Below, in pieces: positions 34,487 to 43,234 of a stretch of DNA of 64,000 bases (the stretch's first letter is position 1; each line of letters opens with the position of its first letter). Position numbers and translations under genes: made by a program. The notes under the pieces are model-generated. The model searched no databases, was not told where the DNA came from, and worked only from the letters and a program-made list of their open reading frames with translations. The DNA comes from Pseudomonas alkylphenolica (GTDB lineage: Bacteria > Pseudomonadota > Gammaproteobacteria > Pseudomonadales > Pseudomonadaceae), in the NCBI RefSeq assembly GCF_000746525.1, contig NZ_CP009048.1:2659501-2723500 (forward strand). Direction: 5' to 3'.

Positions 34487-35050
34487 CTAGCGCACTGATG
34501 GACAACGCGTGGCACCGCTGCTGGCCGTTCGGCTGACCAGCTCGGTGAAGCGCTTGAGGTTCTGCTGATGGGCCAGCACCAGATCATCGATGCTCGGCCC
34601 GGCCGGGGTCTGGATCACGCTGCGGCAGTTGAGTGCCGCGCCGTTTTTGCCATTGCCGTTGCCATTGACCGCACGCAGGCGCCAGCTGGCATCGAACAAG
34701 GCGTACTGCCCGGGCACCGAGTCAAAGCGTTGCACGTCAACCCGCAAGCTCAGGTGCGACTGGGTGCTGCCGGTGGCGAACTGATTGATCAGGGCATTGT
34801 GCAACTCGTCCGCCAGGCTTGCGCCCCACCATTCGGTTTCAAGGATCGCCAGGCCGCTATTGCCCTCGCGGATCACTACCTGCGGGCGGTCGACCTGCGG
34901 CGGTACGCTGACCCGCTCCAGCTCCAAATCAACCGTGCTGGCAGGTGTGGGTTGTTGCGGCGTCAGGGTGTGGTAGTGGATCGGATCGCTGCGACAAGCT
35001 GTCAGCAGCAAGGCCAGGCCCAGCAGTGCGAATTTTGCGGCGTGCGCCAT
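34487..35050 (-). CDS. pqiC: PqiC outer-membrane lipoprotein
   Basis: 187 residues. Lipoprotein signal LLGLALLLTACRSDP with the lipid-bearing Cys at about residue 19, then the PqiC/YmbA-type domain (PIHYHTLTP, PQVVIREG, YWGxxLADEL-like WWGASLADELHNALINQF). It anchors the PqiB needle at the outer membrane. AGGAG 9 bases upstream sets ATG 35050, which rejects a TTG at 35071. The end of pqiB (35068) is 18 bases away. Confidence 0.83.
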   Translation of the reverse strand: MAHAAKFALLGLALLLTACRSDPIHYHTLTPQQPTPASTVDLELERVSVPPQVDRPQVVIREGNSGLAILETEWWGASLADELHNALINQFATGSTQSHLSLRVDVQRFDSVPGQYALFDASWRLRAVNGNGNGKNGAALNCRSVIQTPAGPSIDDLVLAHQQNLKRFTELVSRTASSGATRCPSVR

Positions 35051-35067
35051 AGTCGATGCTCCTGCGG

Positions 35068-36723
35068 TCAATTGCGCGACGAGGGTTTGAGGTTGTCCGC
35101 TGGTGCATCCTTGGGCCTGCCACGCAGCAACGATTCGGGGTTGCGGCCCAGGTAGTCGGCCAACTCACGCAACGAGCGCGACATACGCCCCAGCTCGTCC
35201 AGGGTCTGGGTCAGCTGTTCACGCTGCGGCGAGTCGTCGGCCAGGGTCGAGTTGGCCGATTGCAGGGTCTTGCTGACCTCCTGCAAGGTGCCCTGGACAC
35301 CCGGCAAGGTGCGGCTGTTGAACTGCGCCAGGCCTTTGCGCATTTCCACCAGGTTGGCATCGAGGTTGTTGGCGATGCGCTCGATCGGCAGGCGGTTGAT
35401 GCGCTCGACCATGGCCTGGAACTGTTCCTGCAACTGTTCCAGGCTGCCCGGGACAGTAGGGATGGTGATAGGCCGTGCGTTCGGGTCGAAGACCACCTTT
35501 GGTGCTTTCGGGTCGAAATCCAGCGCGATGTACAGCTGCCCGGTCAGCAGGTTGCCGCTGCGGGCCTGGGCGCGCAGGCCATTGTCGATAAAGGTCCCCA
35601 GCACCTGGGCTGCGGCGTTTTCATCGTCGGGGTTGTGCCTGAGTGCCTTGAGCAGTTTGGTGTGCGCCCGGCCCAGGCGCTGCGGATAGATGACGATACC
35701 GACGTTGACCGGGAACGAGCGCTGCTCGACATCGAAGTCCAGGTTGACCGAGACCACCCGGCCGATTTCCACCCCGAGAAACTCCACCGGTGCGCCGACT
35801 CTCAGGCCGCGCAGGGCCTGGTCGAAGCGCAAAGCCAGGTACTGGGGTTTGCCGCTGGGCGGGGCGAGGGCGGTCTTCTCATCTTCGAACAGCTCGAACA
35901 CCTTGTTTTCGCTAGCCACCTGATCATCGGGGTTGAATTGCGGGGCACGGAAGGCGATGCCGCCCACCAGCAGGGACGACAGCGACTCGGTACGTACCGC
36001 AAAGCCATTGGCGCCGACTTCGACGTCGATGCCGCTGGCATTCCAGAAACGGGTGTTGTCGGTGACAAATTCGTCGTTGGGCGAGTGCACGAAGACTTCG
36101 ATGTCCACGCCCTTGCCGTCCTTGGACAGCTCGTAAGCCACCACCTGGCCCACTGGAATCTTGCGGTAATACACCGGTGAGCCGACGCCCAGCGAGCCAA
36201 GATCATCGGTGTGCAGAGTAAAACGCTTGCCGGGTTCGCCGTAAGTAATGGGTGGCGGCATCTCCAGCCCTTTGAAAACTTTGGCGCGGCTATTCGATTG
36301 TCCGGCATCGGCGCCGATGAAATCGCCGGAAAGCAGGGTGTCGATGCCGGATATACCGCCGGCGCCAATGCGCGGGCGCACCACCCAGAAGGTCGAGTCT
36401 TCGCGGGTGAAGTTATCGGCCTGTTTGACCAGGTTCACCGTGGCCGTCACGCTTTTCTGGTCATGGCTCAATTCCACCGTCGTCACGTGGCCGATCACCA
36501 CGTTGCGGTACTTGACCTCGGTTTTATTGGCGGTCAGGCCTTCGCCGGTCTTGAAGGTGATCTGGATGGTCGGCCCCTGCTGCAACCAGTTGTGCACCAC
36601 CAGTGAAATGCCCACCAGCACGGCGACAATCGGCACGATCCACACCAGCGAGACGTTGAATCGTCGGGTCTTGACCGTCGACGGGCCTGGTACTGGCGGC
36701 TCTTCAGTGGCTGCTGACTTCAT
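35068..36723 (-). CDS. pqiB: PqiB, three-MCE-domain periplasm-spanning protein
   Basis: 551 residues: one membrane helix (about 24-44, VSLVWIVPIVAVLVGISLVV), then three MCE domains with starts near GPTIQITFKTGEGL, FTLHTDDLGSLGVGSPVYYR and YLALRFDQALRGLRVGAPVEF, and a long C-terminal helix-rich tail (from ~430) that forms the needle. E. coli PqiB (546 aa) is near identical in size. It forms a hexameric lipid-transfer tube with PqiA in the inner membrane and PqiC outside. It overlaps pqiA-2 by 20 bases. Confidence 0.92.
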   Translation of the reverse strand: MKSAATEEPPVPGPSTVKTRRFNVSLVWIVPIVAVLVGISLVVHNWLQQGPTIQITFKTGEGLTANKTEVKYRNVVIGHVTTVELSHDQKSVTATVNLVKQADNFTREDSTFWVVRPRIGAGGISGIDTLLSGDFIGADAGQSNSRAKVFKGLEMPPPITYGEPGKRFTLHTDDLGSLGVGSPVYYRKIPVGQVVAYELSKDGKGVDIEVFVHSPNDEFVTDNTRFWNASGIDVEVGANGFAVRTESLSSLLVGGIAFRAPQFNPDDQVASENKVFELFEDEKTALAPPSGKPQYLALRFDQALRGLRVGAPVEFLGVEIGRVVSVNLDFDVEQRSFPVNVGIVIYPQRLGRAHTKLLKALRHNPDDENAAAQVLGTFIDNGLRAQARSGNLLTGQLYIALDFDPKAPKVVFDPNARPITIPTVPGSLEQLQEQFQAMVERINRLPIERIANNLDANLVEMRKGLAQFNSRTLPGVQGTLQEVSKTLQSANSTLADDSPQREQLTQTLDELGRMSRSLRELADYLGRNPESLLRGRPKDAPADNLKPSSRN

Positions 36724-37348
36724 CCGTGCACTCCTCGGGTTGACGGCTTTCCCAGATCATCCGGGGGTCGAAACTCATGGCGGCGAGCATGGTGAACACC
36801 ACCACCAGGCCGAAAAACAGGATGCCCGGGCGCGGTTCGATATCACCCAGGGCCTGGAACTTGACCAGGGCTGCGACCAAGGCCACGACGATCACATCGA
36901 GCATCGACCAGTAGCCGATCAACTCGACGAAGCGATAGAGCTTGGAGCGCTCTTTCTGCGCCCAGTTGCTGCCGCGCTGCACGGTAACCAGCAGCAGGCC
37001 AAGGGCGACGAATTTGGTCGCAGGCACGGCGATACTGGCGATAAAGATGATCAGGGCGATGTCCCAGGCACCGTGCGACCAGAATTCGATCACCCCGCTC
37101 ATGATCGTGCTGTCGTCGCCACTGCCGAGCATTTTCGTGTTCATCACCGGCAGCAGGTTGGCGGGCACATAGAACACCAGCGAGGCGATCAGGTAAGCCC
37201 AGGTGCGGGTCAAAGAATCGGGTTTGCGCGCATGCAGCGGGGCGCCGCAGCGGTCGCAGTGGTGTACCGCCACACGGGCATCGCAGGCTTTGCCGCAAGC
37301 ATGGCACAGCACCAGATTGAGTTCCGAGGCCAATGGCGGGCGGTTCAT
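36704..37348 (-). CDS. pqiA: PqiA-like protein, C-terminal half as a separate gene
   Basis: 214 residues from ATG 37348, which overlaps the previous stop (ATGA). It starts with a zinc ribbon (LCHACGKAC then HHCDRCGAPL), followed by four membrane segments (SLTRTWAYLIASLVFYVPANLLPVMNT first). In E. coli, PqiA is one protein with two such halves; here each half is its own gene. Inner-membrane partner of PqiB. Confidence 0.85.
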   Translation of the reverse strand: MNRPPLASELNLVLCHACGKACDARVAVHHCDRCGAPLHARKPDSLTRTWAYLIASLVFYVPANLLPVMNTKMLGSGDDSTIMSGVIEFWSHGAWDIALIIFIASIAVPATKFVALGLLLVTVQRGSNWAQKERSKLYRFVELIGYWSMLDVIVVALVAALVKFQALGDIEPRPGILFFGLVVVFTMLAAMSFDPRMIWESRQPEECTDEVSSH

Positions 37349-37944
37349 GGCAGGGCATCCCATAGCTCGCGGATATCACGGCCGGCGATGCGGATCATCA
37401 ACAGGCTCAGCACCGCCAGGGCCACCAGGCCGATACCGGGCAGCACATCGAGCAGGCCGGCCAGTTTGAATACCGCGACCATCGCACCGAGCAGGCAGAC
37501 TTCGAGCATGCTCCAGGGGCGCAAGGTTTCCAGCCAGCGCATGCACAGGCTGAAGGCCGGCGAACGCTGGCCGGCCAGGGCAAAGCCCAGCACCCAGATC
37601 AGCAACAGCAGCTGGAACATCGGGGCGATGATCATCGAGATTGCCGCCACCAGGGCGATGAAGGTAATCGGCCCGTTGGCCAGGGCGCGTACCGAGTCCC
37701 AGAGCGTGGCGCTGTTGGAAAAGCCCTGCAGGCTGATACTCATCACCGGGTAGAAATTGGCCAGCAGCCACAGCACCCCGGCAGTGATGCTCAAGGCCAG
37801 GCGATGTTGCAGGGTAAGACCGTTGTAACGTTGCAGCACGGCGCCGCAGCGCAGGCACAAGGCCTTCTGGTGTTTGCCGAGGGAGACCTTGTGGTACACG
37901 CAGTCGCAATGTTCGCAAATGATCAGCTGATCGGTATCCAGCAT
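37345..37944 (-). CDS. pqiA: PqiA-like protein, N-terminal half as a separate gene
   Basis: 199 residues: zinc ribbon (LIICEHCDCVY then LCLRCGAVLQR) and four membrane segments (LSITAGVLWLLANFYPVMSISL first). The NFYPVM and ANLLPVM motifs in the two halves are the family repeat. First gene of the five-gene pqi operon; the upstream region to 38127 contains an inverted repeat facing the next gene. Confidence 0.85.
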   Translation of the reverse strand: MLDTDQLIICEHCDCVYHKVSLGKHQKALCLRCGAVLQRYNGLTLQHRLALSITAGVLWLLANFYPVMSISLQGFSNSATLWDSVRALANGPITFIALVAAISMIIAPMFQLLLLIWVLGFALAGQRSPAFSLCMRWLETLRPWSMLEVCLLGAMVAVFKLAGLLDVLPGIGLVALAVLSLLMIRIAGRDIRELWDALP

Positions 37945-38082
37945 GGGGCGCGCTCAGGCTGCGGGCGGTGACTAGGTCAATATAGTCGGCGTGTGAAGAT
38001 GTTCGCGGATTTTTCGGTAATCCAAGGTCTGGTGATGCACATCGGCTATACCTAACTGGCTCGACACACCCGTATGGAGTGC

Positions 38083-38104
38083 GCGGAGTACAAATGTACT
38101 CCGC
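38083..38104. promoter_or_regulatory. Inverted repeat GCGGAGTAC-AAAT-GTACTCCGC
   Basis: Perfect 9-bp arms with a 4-base spacer, ending 23 bases before the aldo/keto reductase start. Could be an operator in the divergent pqi/reductase promoter or a 5' hairpin of the reductase mRNA. Confidence 0.5.
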
Positions 38105-38127
38105 TGCAATATTACAGGAGCGCAGCT

Positions 38128-39045
38128 ATGCTCATCCGCCGTGACTTGCTTAAGGCCAGTGCCACACTTGCCGCCGGGCTGGGTTGCCTGAGCGTGGCGG
38201 GCCGCGGGTTTGCCCAGAGCGGCGCGATGCTGACACGCACGATTGCGTCCAGCGGCGAAGCGCTGGCGGTGATTGGGGCGGGAACCTCAGGCAGTTTCGA
38301 GACCGGTGTCGATTCGCCGCAATTGCAGCAGTTGAGGCAGGTGCTCAAGGTGTTCTTCGCCGGCGGCGGACAAGTCATCGACACCTCGCCCAATTACGGC
38401 GGTGCCGACGCCGTGCTGGGCCAGTTGCTGGAGGAGGGTGGTTGGCGCGGCAAAACCTTCCTGGCTACCAAGATCGCCGCTGACAGCCGCGCTGCCGCCG
38501 AGGCGCAATGGGCCGGAACGCTGCGCAGCCTGCGCACCGACAAGGTTGATCTGCTGCAGGTCCACAACCTGCGCGACTGGCAGCGCCAGTTACCCTATGC
38601 CCGCGAGCTCAAGGCTCAGGGTCTGACCCGTTATGTCGGTGTCACCCACTATGTAGACAGTGGCCTGGACGAACTTGAACGCATCTTGCGCCAGGAACAA
38701 CTGGACTTCATCCAGATCCATTACTCGGTCAATTCGCCCGCAGCGGCGCGCACAGTCTTGCCGTTGGCCCAGAACAAGGGCGTGGCGGTGTTGATCAACC
38801 GTGCCTTCGATGATGGCCGGCTGTTTGCCAGGGTCAAAGACCAGGCGTTGCCCGCTTGGGCAGCAGAGATGGGCATCGGCAGTTGGGCACAACTGTTCCT
38901 CAAGTTCGCCATCAGCCATCCGGCGGTGACCACAGTGATCCCGGCCACCAGCCGCCCGGAGCGGCAGCTCGACCAGCTCAAGGCGGGTAGCGGCCCCTTG
39001 CTCAGCGACGCCCAGCGCAAGCAACTGATCGAGCAGTTCGCCTGA
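38128..39045 (+). CDS. Aldo/keto reductase with a twin-arginine signal
   Basis: 305 residues; AGGAG at 38116-38120 decides ATG 38128. The N-terminus IRRDLLKASATLAAGLG is a Tat-type signal, so the protein is probably periplasmic. The AKR catalytic tetrad is complete: Asp and Tyr in VIDTSPNYG, Lys in LATKIA, His in LLQVHNL. C-terminal PATSRPERQLDQLKA contributes the cofactor phosphate site. A NADPH enzyme exported by Tat would have to carry its cofactor out or use another donor. It ends 6 bases before the next gene. Confidence 0.82.
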   Translation: MLIRRDLLKASATLAAGLGCLSVAGRGFAQSGAMLTRTIASSGEALAVIGAGTSGSFETGVDSPQLQQLRQVLKVFFAGGGQVIDTSPNYGGADAVLGQLLEEGGWRGKTFLATKIAADSRAAAEAQWAGTLRSLRTDKVDLLQVHNLRDWQRQLPYARELKAQGLTRYVGVTHYVDSGLDELERILRQEQLDFIQIHYSVNSPAAARTVLPLAQNKGVAVLINRAFDDGRLFARVKDQALPAWAAEMGIGSWAQLFLKFAISHPAVTTVIPATSRPERQLDQLKAGSGPLLSDAQRKQLIEQFA

Positions 39046-39051
39046 ACGTCC

Positions 39052-40335
39052 ATGGACACTCCCGGTACACGCCTGTTCAATGTCCGCGAAGGTGAAACAC
39101 CGATCGTCGTGGCGGGGCTGGCATTGTTCTTCCTGCTGTTTACCGGCTACTTCATGCTGCGCCCGGTGCGCGAGACCATGGGTGTGGCGGGCGGTGTCGA
39201 GAATCTGCAGTGGTTGTTTACCGGCACCTTTGTGCTGACGCTGATCGCTTTGCCGTTGTTTGGCTGGTTGGCGTCGAAGGTGCAGCGTCGACGTATCCTG
39301 CCCTGGACCTATGGTTTTCTGGCCAGCAACCTGCTGGTGTTTGCGGTGCTGTTTGCGCTGCAGCCAGACAACCTGTGGAGTGCGCGGGCGTTCTACATCT
39401 GGTTGTCGATGTTCAATCTGTTGAGCATTTCCCTGGCCTGGAGCGTGCTGGCGGATCTGTTTTCCAGCGAGCAGGCCAAGCGCCTGTTCGGGTTGTTGGC
39501 GAGTGGCGCTAGCCTGGGCGGCTTGCTCGGGCCTGTGTTGGGCGCTTTGCTGGTCGGGGTGATTGGCCATGCCGGGCTGGTGCTGCTGGCCACGGCCTTC
39601 CTGTTGGGCAGCGTGGTTGCCGTTGCGTTTGTGCAGCGTTTCCGGGATCGCCATCCGCTGCCGGCAGACACCGAACTGCCACGCTCGCGGCCGCTGGGTG
39701 GCAATCCTTTCGCGGGGGCCAGTGAGGTGTTTCGCTCGCCCTATCTGCTGGCGATTGCGGTGTTTGTGGTGCTGTTGGCCAGTGTCAGTACGTTCCTGTA
39801 TTTCGAGCAGGCGCGGTTGGTGGCGGAGCATTTCAGCAGCCGTACCGAGCAGACTCAGGTGTTCGGGTTGATCGACACGGTGGTGCAGTTTTTGTCGATC
39901 CTGACTCAGGTGTTCATCACTGGGCATCTGGCTCGCAAGCTGGGTGTCGGTGTATTGCTGGTAGCGGTGCCGTTGGTGATGGTGGTCGGTTTTGTCTGGC
40001 TGGTGATGGCGCCGGTGTTTGCGGTGTTTGCGGTGGTGATGGTGGTGCGTAGGGTCGGGGAGTATGCGCTGGTGCGGCCGGGGCGGGAGATGCTCTATAC
40101 CGTGGTGGTGCCGGAGCATAAGTACAAGGCGAAGAATTTTACCGATACGGTGGTGTATCGCGGTGGGGATGCGCTCAGTGGCTGGGTCAAGCGCGGGCTG
40201 GATCTGTTAGGGGATCATCCGGGGCTGGCGATGGTGATCGGGGCGGGGATTGCGTTGGTCTGGGCCTTGACGGGGCTGTGGTTGGGGCGGGAGCAACGGA
40301 GGCGGGAGGGTGGGAGCGGGCTTGCCCCGCGATGA
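39052..40335 (+). CDS. MFS-like/nucleotide-exchanger-like membrane carrier
   Basis: 427 residues with about 12 hydrophobic segments. Start region EGETPIVVAGLALFFLLFTGYFMLRPVRET resembles the ATP:ADP (NTT/Tlc) branch of MFS-related carriers that is widespread as unassigned permeases in bacteria. A charged loop QRRRIL follows the second segment. The last codons read through a REP: the C-terminal GGSGLAPR is encoded by the family A core and the stop TGA lies in it. Start is 7 bases after the reductase stop, so the two are co-transcribed. Substrate unknown. Confidence 0.78.
   Translation: MDTPGTRLFNVREGETPIVVAGLALFFLLFTGYFMLRPVRETMGVAGGVENLQWLFTGTFVLTLIALPLFGWLASKVQRRRILPWTYGFLASNLLVFAVLFALQPDNLWSARAFYIWLSMFNLLSISLAWSVLADLFSSEQAKRLFGLLASGASLGGLLGPVLGALLVGVIGHAGLVLLATAFLLGSVVAVAFVQRFRDRHPLPADTELPRSRPLGGNPFAGASEVFRSPYLLAIAVFVVLLASVSTFLYFEQARLVAEHFSSRTEQTQVFGLIDTVVQFLSILTQVFITGHLARKLGVGVLLVAVPLVMVVGFVWLVMAPVFAVFAVVMVVRRVGEYALVRPGREMLYTVVVPEHKYKAKNFTDTVVYRGGDALSGWVKRGLDLLGDHPGLAMVIGAGIALVWALTGLWLGREQRRREGGSGLAPR
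40310..40334. repeat. REP palindrome, family A, inside the carrier gene's 3' end
   Basis: GGTGGGAGCGGGCTTGCCCC followed by GCGAT. It supplies the final eight residues and the stop codon of the upstream gene. Confidence 0.85.
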
Positions 40336-40399
40336 GGCCTTTGATTGCGCCACCGCCGCCAATGGATAAGCTCACAAACCGCAAAGCCCCCCAAAAAAC

Positions 40400-41293
40400 C
40401 TACAACGGCACCGCATACAACTTGAACAACCGCCTGGCCCCCTCACTCGCCCCACCAAGATAAACCCCATAAGCCTGCTCAATCTCCCCAGACCGATACA
40501 TCCCGCTGATCACCGAATCCACCAGCAAGCGAAAATCCTCATCCCCCCGGGGTAGCACCATCGACACTGGCGCATACTCATAAATCCGTTCGACCAGCAT
40601 CAACGCCCCCGCTTCAGCATGCCGCGCCAACAGATTCTTCAACAGCATGCGTTCAGAAAAGAACGCATCCGCCTGCCCGTGGACAACCGCCGCGAACCCC
40701 GCATCATTGTTCTCAACCGCCACCACCGTCGCGATCACCCCAAGCATCTGTAGTTGCCGCCGAACCCACTGCTCAGTCACCCCACCGGCGACCACCGCAA
40801 AGGTCTGGTTGGCCAGCCCACGATTGACCGTCGCCCGCCAGGTCGGGCCGCTATGCGCCTGCTTGCCGTTGAGCACATTGAGCAAAGCCCCCGGAGCGTC
40901 CCTGCGTACCACCGCCGTCACCCCGGCGGTATACACCGGCACGGAAAAACTCACCTGCTTGCGCCGTGCCAGACTGGCAACCGTAGGCGTGCAGAGCAGG
41001 TTTACCCGCCCTGAACTGACCGCCGCAATCTCATCAGCCAGCGCCACCGGCTGAAACCGCACCTGCAGGTCGGGCAACGCCAAATCCGTTTTCACCTGGT
41101 CAGCAACCTTGCGGCACAGGTCGATGGCGTAGCCGCTGGCCTGGTCGCCGTCCTGCACGCTGAAGGGCGCAAAATCCGGCAGGTAACCGAGGGTCAAGGT
41201 ATTGCTGGCCCGCACTTGCTCCAGCGTTGTGGCCTGAGCGAGGGCGGGAAGCAGGATGAGCAGGCTGGCAACTCGCCGCAGGCTAGCCTTCAT
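40400..41293 (-). CDS. Family-3 amino-acid-binding periplasmic protein
   Basis: 297 residues from ATG 41293 with a Sec signal (MKASLRRVASLLILLPALAQA). Binding-protein marks: LTLGYLPDFAPFSVQDGDQASGYAIDLCRKVAD in parts, VNLLCTPTVASLARRKQVSFSVPVYTAG, and the second lobe from QTFAVVAGG. It overlaps the PotE-type antiporter gene by 11 bases and no ABC genes are near. It may bind the antiporter's substrate or be an isolated sensor. Confidence 0.82.
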   Translation of the reverse strand: MKASLRRVASLLILLPALAQATTLEQVRASNTLTLGYLPDFAPFSVQDGDQASGYAIDLCRKVADQVKTDLALPDLQVRFQPVALADEIAAVSSGRVNLLCTPTVASLARRKQVSFSVPVYTAGVTAVVRRDAPGALLNVLNGKQAHSGPTWRATVNRGLANQTFAVVAGGVTEQWVRRQLQMLGVIATVVAVENNDAGFAAVVHGQADAFFSERMLLKNLLARHAEAGALMLVERIYEYAPVSMVLPRGDEDFRLLVDSVISGMYRSGEIEQAYGVYLGGASEGARRLFKLYAVPL

Positions 41294-42626
41294 AGCCAGC
41301 CCCCCGTTCACTCCTGGCCTGTTCGATGATGAAACGCTTGGCCAGGAAACCATAGAGCAGATAACCGAAAGCCAGCACCAGCGCGCCACCGAGTACTGCC
41401 TCCATGCCGCATGCATACAAGGCATACAGCGAGTAACCCACCGCCACCAGCAGCACCAGGGTATTGCGGCTGTACACCGCCGGGCCGACCCTGGCCTTGT
41501 GCATGATCGCCAGCAGCCCGGTCAGGGCCGTCACGTAGGGGATCAGGTTGGTCACCGCAGCCAGGCTCACCAGCTTGCTGAACTGGGCACTGGCATTGGG
41601 CGAGATGGTCGACAGCGCCATCGCCGTTTGCAGCACACCGCAAACCAGCATGCCGAGAATCGGCGCGTTCAGCGCACTGACTTTGGAAAACAGTTGCGGG
41701 AACAGGCCTTGGTCGGCAGTCATTTTCGCCGTTTGCGCCAGGGTGAATTGCCAACCCAAGAGCGAGCCGACACACGCCATCACCGCCAGCACCATGATGA
41801 TCGTGCCGATCAGCGGGTTGAACATCTTCGCATAGACCAAAGCGAACGGCGCCGAGGCATTGGCCAGCTCCAGGTTGGGCACGATGCCCTGGATCACGGT
41901 GGTCGACAGCACATAGACCACTGCCGCGCCGAGGGTGCCGAACAGGCAGGCAAGGGGCACGTTGCGCTTGGGGTTTTCCACTGCGTCGAAGGCCTGTGCC
42001 GCCGATTCCATGCCCAGAAAGGCCCAGAGGGTCAGGGGAATGGTCTTGCCGATGGCTTCCCCGATAGGCAGCCCGTTCGGATTCCACGCCTGGGAGAACA
42101 CCTCAGGATCAAACCAGAACCAGCCGATCACGCTTAATCCGGCTACCGGGATGATCACCCCCCAGACCGTGATCGCACCGATCCTGCCGGTAATCGCCGG
42201 CCCGCCGAAGTTGGCCACGATGGTCAACCAGATCAGCCCGATGGTACCGACGCACAGCGCCATCGCGCTGCTGCCCAGCCAGGGCATGAAGGCGGTCATG
42301 TAGCCCACGGCAGAAATGGCCACGGCCACATTGGCGATCGCCAGCGAGAGAAAATACAGATAGGAGCAGAGAAAGAACCCCGATTTGGCATGAGCCTCCT
42401 CGGTATAGGCCGATAGGCCCCCGGAGCGCGAACAATACACCCCGCACTGGGTGAAGCTGTAAGCGATTGCCATCGAGCCGATGGCGGTTACCACCCAGGA
42501 CAGCAACGATACCGCCCCCAGTTGCGCCATGCTGGTCGGCAACATGATGATGCCGGACCCCATCATGTTGACCGTCACCAGGGTGGTCAGCCCGATGAGC
42601 GTCATTTTCTTGCCTGAGCCCGCCAT
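41283..42626 (-). CDS. potE: PotE-type putrescine/ornithine or amino-acid antiporter (APC family)
   Basis: 447 residues, 12 membrane segments. It follows E. coli PotE closely by eye: VNMMGSGIIMLPTSMAQLG, SWVVTAIGSMAIAYSF, ITVWGVIIPVAGLSVIGWFWF, LWAFLGMESAAQAFDAVENPKRNVP and CVGSLLGWQFTLAQ. PotE exchanges putrescine for ornithine in the inner membrane. There is no ornithine decarboxylase gene (speF) next to it, so arginine/ornithine or other exchange is also possible. The next gene starts before this one ends. Confidence 0.82.
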   Translation of the reverse strand: MAGSGKKMTLIGLTTLVTVNMMGSGIIMLPTSMAQLGAVSLLSWVVTAIGSMAIAYSFTQCGVYCSRSGGLSAYTEEAHAKSGFFLCSYLYFLSLAIANVAVAISAVGYMTAFMPWLGSSAMALCVGTIGLIWLTIVANFGGPAITGRIGAITVWGVIIPVAGLSVIGWFWFDPEVFSQAWNPNGLPIGEAIGKTIPLTLWAFLGMESAAQAFDAVENPKRNVPLACLFGTLGAAVVYVLSTTVIQGIVPNLELANASAPFALVYAKMFNPLIGTIIMVLAVMACVGSLLGWQFTLAQTAKMTADQGLFPQLFSKVSALNAPILGMLVCGVLQTAMALSTISPNASAQFSKLVSLAAVTNLIPYVTALTGLLAIMHKARVGPAVYSRNTLVLLVAVGYSLYALYACGMEAVLGGALVLAFGYLLYGFLAKRFIIEQARSERGAGYEG

Positions 42627-42827
42627 ATCCGCCCCCGATGTTGTGATCCATGGCTTATTGGGTATAGGTCATTTGTGCGCCGACCGGAGGGCTGGCAGGG
42701 CCGTGCAATGGCTTTTTTGCGTTTCACCGGGATGGCACGACCATTGCGCGGTTGCAGTTGCCGGGAACTTGGGCGTTGCTGCGAGCATCCTAGTTCACGT
42801 AGGTACTCGATTTCCGGAGGCACTACC

Positions 42828-43145
42828 ATGCGTCGTTTACTGATCGCTTCTTCGCTTGTTCTCTGTTTGCCCATGGGCGCTGCACTGGCTGATGTGGACG
42901 CCAGTGATGTGGCCACTTCGGCGGGGGTTTCCGCTTCGTTGTACTCCACCTTCAAGGACGACAAACGCATCATCCCGGCCCGCGACGATGCCTCCTCGTT
43001 CATTGCCAGTGGCGGCGCTATTCGTGGTGTTTACCTGGAGTCGATGATGCGGCGTATTCGCCAGGACAACCCCGACTTGCAGGCCAGCGACGAAGACATC
43101 GCCCGGGCGATCCTGATTGAGGATGACCCCGGCAGTGCACGCTGA
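42828..43145 (+). CDS. DUF2388 small secreted protein
   Basis: 105 residues with a Sec signal (MRRLLIASSLVLCLPMGAALA) and the DUF2388 motif ASLYSTFKDDKRIIPARDDASSFIAS, then GAIRGVYLESMMRRIR. This family is largely limited to Pseudomonas; function unknown. CGGAGG at 42815-42820 fits ATG 42828. The stop is 89 bases before the next gene. Confidence 0.85.
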   Translation: MRRLLIASSLVLCLPMGAALADVDASDVATSAGVSASLYSTFKDDKRIIPARDDASSFIASGGAIRGVYLESMMRRIRQDNPDLQASDEDIARAILIEDDPGSAR

Positions 43146-43234
43146 TCCTGATCAGGGACAAGGCCAGCTCCCGGGATGTAAACTGAAATCGTCTGCTTCA
43201 TCCCCAGAGGCAGGTTCAGGTTGCGGAGTTCATC

